This document shows, one piece after another, positions 5,372-6,525 of a stretch of 6,525 nucleotides of DNA (position 1 is its first letter; each line of letters begins with the position of its first letter). The position numbers and the translations under genes are program-made. Under the pieces are notes generated by a model. That model saw nothing but the letters and a program-made list of their open reading frames with translations, was not told where the DNA came from and made no database searches. Source of the stretch: Zavarzinia sp. (GTDB lineage: Bacteria; Pseudomonadota; Alphaproteobacteria; Zavarziniales; Zavarziniaceae). The stretch covers positions 1 to 6,525 of the forward strand of contig JAQVKV010000139.1 of the NCBI GenBank assembly GCA_028694545.1, read 5' to 3'.

Positions 5372-6525
5372 TTACGCCAACTTCTTCTGCAGATTGGTGT
5401 CGAGGGCTTCGAGGAAGGCCTCGGTGGTCAGCCAGGGCTGCTCCTTGCTGATCAGGATGGCGAGATCCTTGGTCATCTGGCCGGCCTCGACGGTCTCGAC
5501 GCAGACTTCCTCGAGGCTCTTGGCGAAATGGGCCAGGTCGTCGTTGCCGTCCAGCTTGGCGCGGTGCTTCAGGCCGCCGGTCCAGGCGAAGATCGAGGCG
5601 ATCGGGTTGGTCGAGGTCGCCTTGCCCTTCTGGTGCTCGCGGTAGTGGCGGGTGACGGTGCCATGCGCCGCTTCCGCTTCCACCACCTGGCCGTCCGGCG
5701 TCATCAGGACCGAGGTCATGAGGCCGAGCGAGCCGAAGCCCTGCGCCACGGTATCGGACTGCACGTCACCGTCGTAGTTCTTGCAGGCCCAGATGTAGCC
5801 GCCTTCCCACTTCAGCGCGGAGGCCACCATGTCGTCGATCAGGCGGTGTTCGTAGGTGATGCCGGCTTCGTCGAACTTGGCCTTGAATTCGGTCTGGTAG
5901 ACTTCCTCGAAGATGTCCTTGAAGCGGCCGTCATAGGCCTTGAGGATCGTGTTCTTCGTGGAGAGGTAGACCGGCCACTTGCGCAGCAGGCCATAGTTCA
6001 TCGAGGCGCGGGCGAAGTCGCGGATCGAATCGTCGAGGTTGTACATCGCCATGGTGACGCCCGCGCCCGGGAAGTCGAACACGTCGTGCTCGATCACGGT
6101 GCCGTCCTCGCCGACGAACTTGATGGTCAGCTTGCCCTTGCCCGGCACCTTGAAGTCGGTCGCGCGGTACTGGTCGCCGAAGGCGTGACGGCCGACGACG
6201 ATCGGCTTGGTCCAGCCCGGCACGAGGCGCGGCACGTTCTTGCAGATGATCGGCTCGCGGAAGATCACGCCGCCGAGGATGTTGCGGATCGTGCCGTTCG
6301 GCGACTTCCACATCTTCTTCAGCTTGAATTCCTCGACGCGGGCTTCATCGGGGGTAATGGTCGCGCATTTGATGCCGACGCCGACCGCCTTGATGGCGTT
6401 CGCGGAATCGATCGTCACCTGGTCGTTGGTGGCGTCGCGATGCTCGATCCCCAGGTCGAAATACTGGATCGGGAGGTCGAGGTAGGGAAGGATCAGCTTG
6501 TTCTTGATGAAGGCCCAGATGATCC
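5372..6525 (-). CDS. icd: NADP-dependent isocitrate dehydrogenase, N-terminus cut by window edge
   Basis: The enzyme oxidatively decarboxylates isocitrate to 2-oxoglutarate and reduces NADP+ in the TCA cycle. The visible 383 residues belong to the homodimeric, eukaryote-like NADP-IDH type rather than the E. coli type. Fragment numbering plus 20 matches human IDH1 through the substrate-binding region. Substrate-binding arginines are intact: SPNGTIRN (equivalent to R100), FREP (R109) and [14 protein letters not shown] (R132, with catalytic Y139). The metal-site segment [11 protein letters not shown] (D275/D279) and the NADP segment [17 protein letters not shown], followed by [11 protein letters not shown], are also present. 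About 20 residues are missing, since the frame is open to the edge and begins [14 protein letters not shown] at 6418 can look like a start but lies inside the conserved sequence [12 protein letters not shown]. The stop codon is followed by a hairpin terminator, so this is probably the last gene of its transcript. It is a housekeeping gene with no sign of transfer. Confidence 0.97.
   Translation of the reverse strand, partial: IIWAFIKNKLILPYLDLPIQYFDLGIEHRDATNDQVTIDSANAIKAVGVGIKCATITPDEARVEEFKLKKMWKSPNGTIRNILGGVIFREPIICKNVPRLVPGWTKPIVVGRHAFGDQYRATDFKVPGKGKLTIKFVGEDGTVIEHDVFDFPGAGVTMAMYNLDDSIRDFARASMNYGLLRKWPVYLSTKNTILKAYDGRFKDIFEEVYQTEFKAKFDEAGITYEHRLIDDMVASALKWEGGYIWACKNYDGDVQSDTVAQGFGSLGLMTSVLMTPDGQVVEAEAAHGTVTRHYREHQKGKATSTNPIASIFAWTGGLKHRAKLDGNDDLAHFAKSLEEVCVETVEAGQMTKDLAILISKEQPWLTTEAFLEALDTNLQKKLA

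Noticed and set aside
5372..6418. Isocitrate dehydrogenase starting at the GTG at 6418
   Set aside because: Conserved IDH sequence continues upstream in frame to the window edge (including [10 protein letters not shown] and [13 protein letters not shown]), so the gene is simply cut by the edge.

Overview
The window is GC-rich bacterial chromosome with GC-biased third codon positions. The proteins look alphaproteobacterial, perhaps Rhodospirillales-like; this is an inference from protein style and base composition, not a phylogeny. No mobile element, CRISPR array, tRNA, rRNA or prophage signal was seen. Six protein genes and a terminator are well supported. The first and last genes run off the window edges.

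Left third (1-2224, minus strand): an efflux operon read right to left. Its order is a membrane-anchored periplasmic adaptor (MacA/HlyD type), an ABC ATPase (MacB/LolD type) and an ABC permease (MacB type, cut by the left edge). The genes are 4 bp apart (adaptor/ATPase) and overlap by 4 bp in an ATGA (ATPase/permease). Together they would form the inner-membrane and periplasmic parts of a tripartite exporter. The outer-membrane partner is not in the window and the substrate cannot be read from the sequence.

Middle (2225-3443): a 180-bp, relatively AT-rich divergent promoter region, then a plus-strand operon of a DUF1348/NTF2-like small protein and a TetR-family repressor 7 bp downstream. The region holds a near-perfect palindrome, TGTACC-N4-GGTACA, and a degenerate second copy 19 bp upstream. 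Both lie over the likely promoter, so the TetR protein probably represses its own operon. It may also control the divergent pump. A separate 7-bp inverted repeat lies nearer the pump genes.

Right half (3464-6525, minus strand): a 582-residue radical SAM protein with an N-terminal B12-binding-like domain, convergent with the TetR gene across only 20 bp. Upstream of it is icd, the NADP-dependent isocitrate dehydrogenase of the TCA cycle, lacking only about its first 20 residues at the right edge. A strong GC-rich hairpin just after icd separates the two transcription units.

The least understood items are the radical SAM enzyme, whose reaction is unknown, and the DUF1348-TetR module with its tandem operators beside an efflux pump. 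I found no clearly new multi-gene system.
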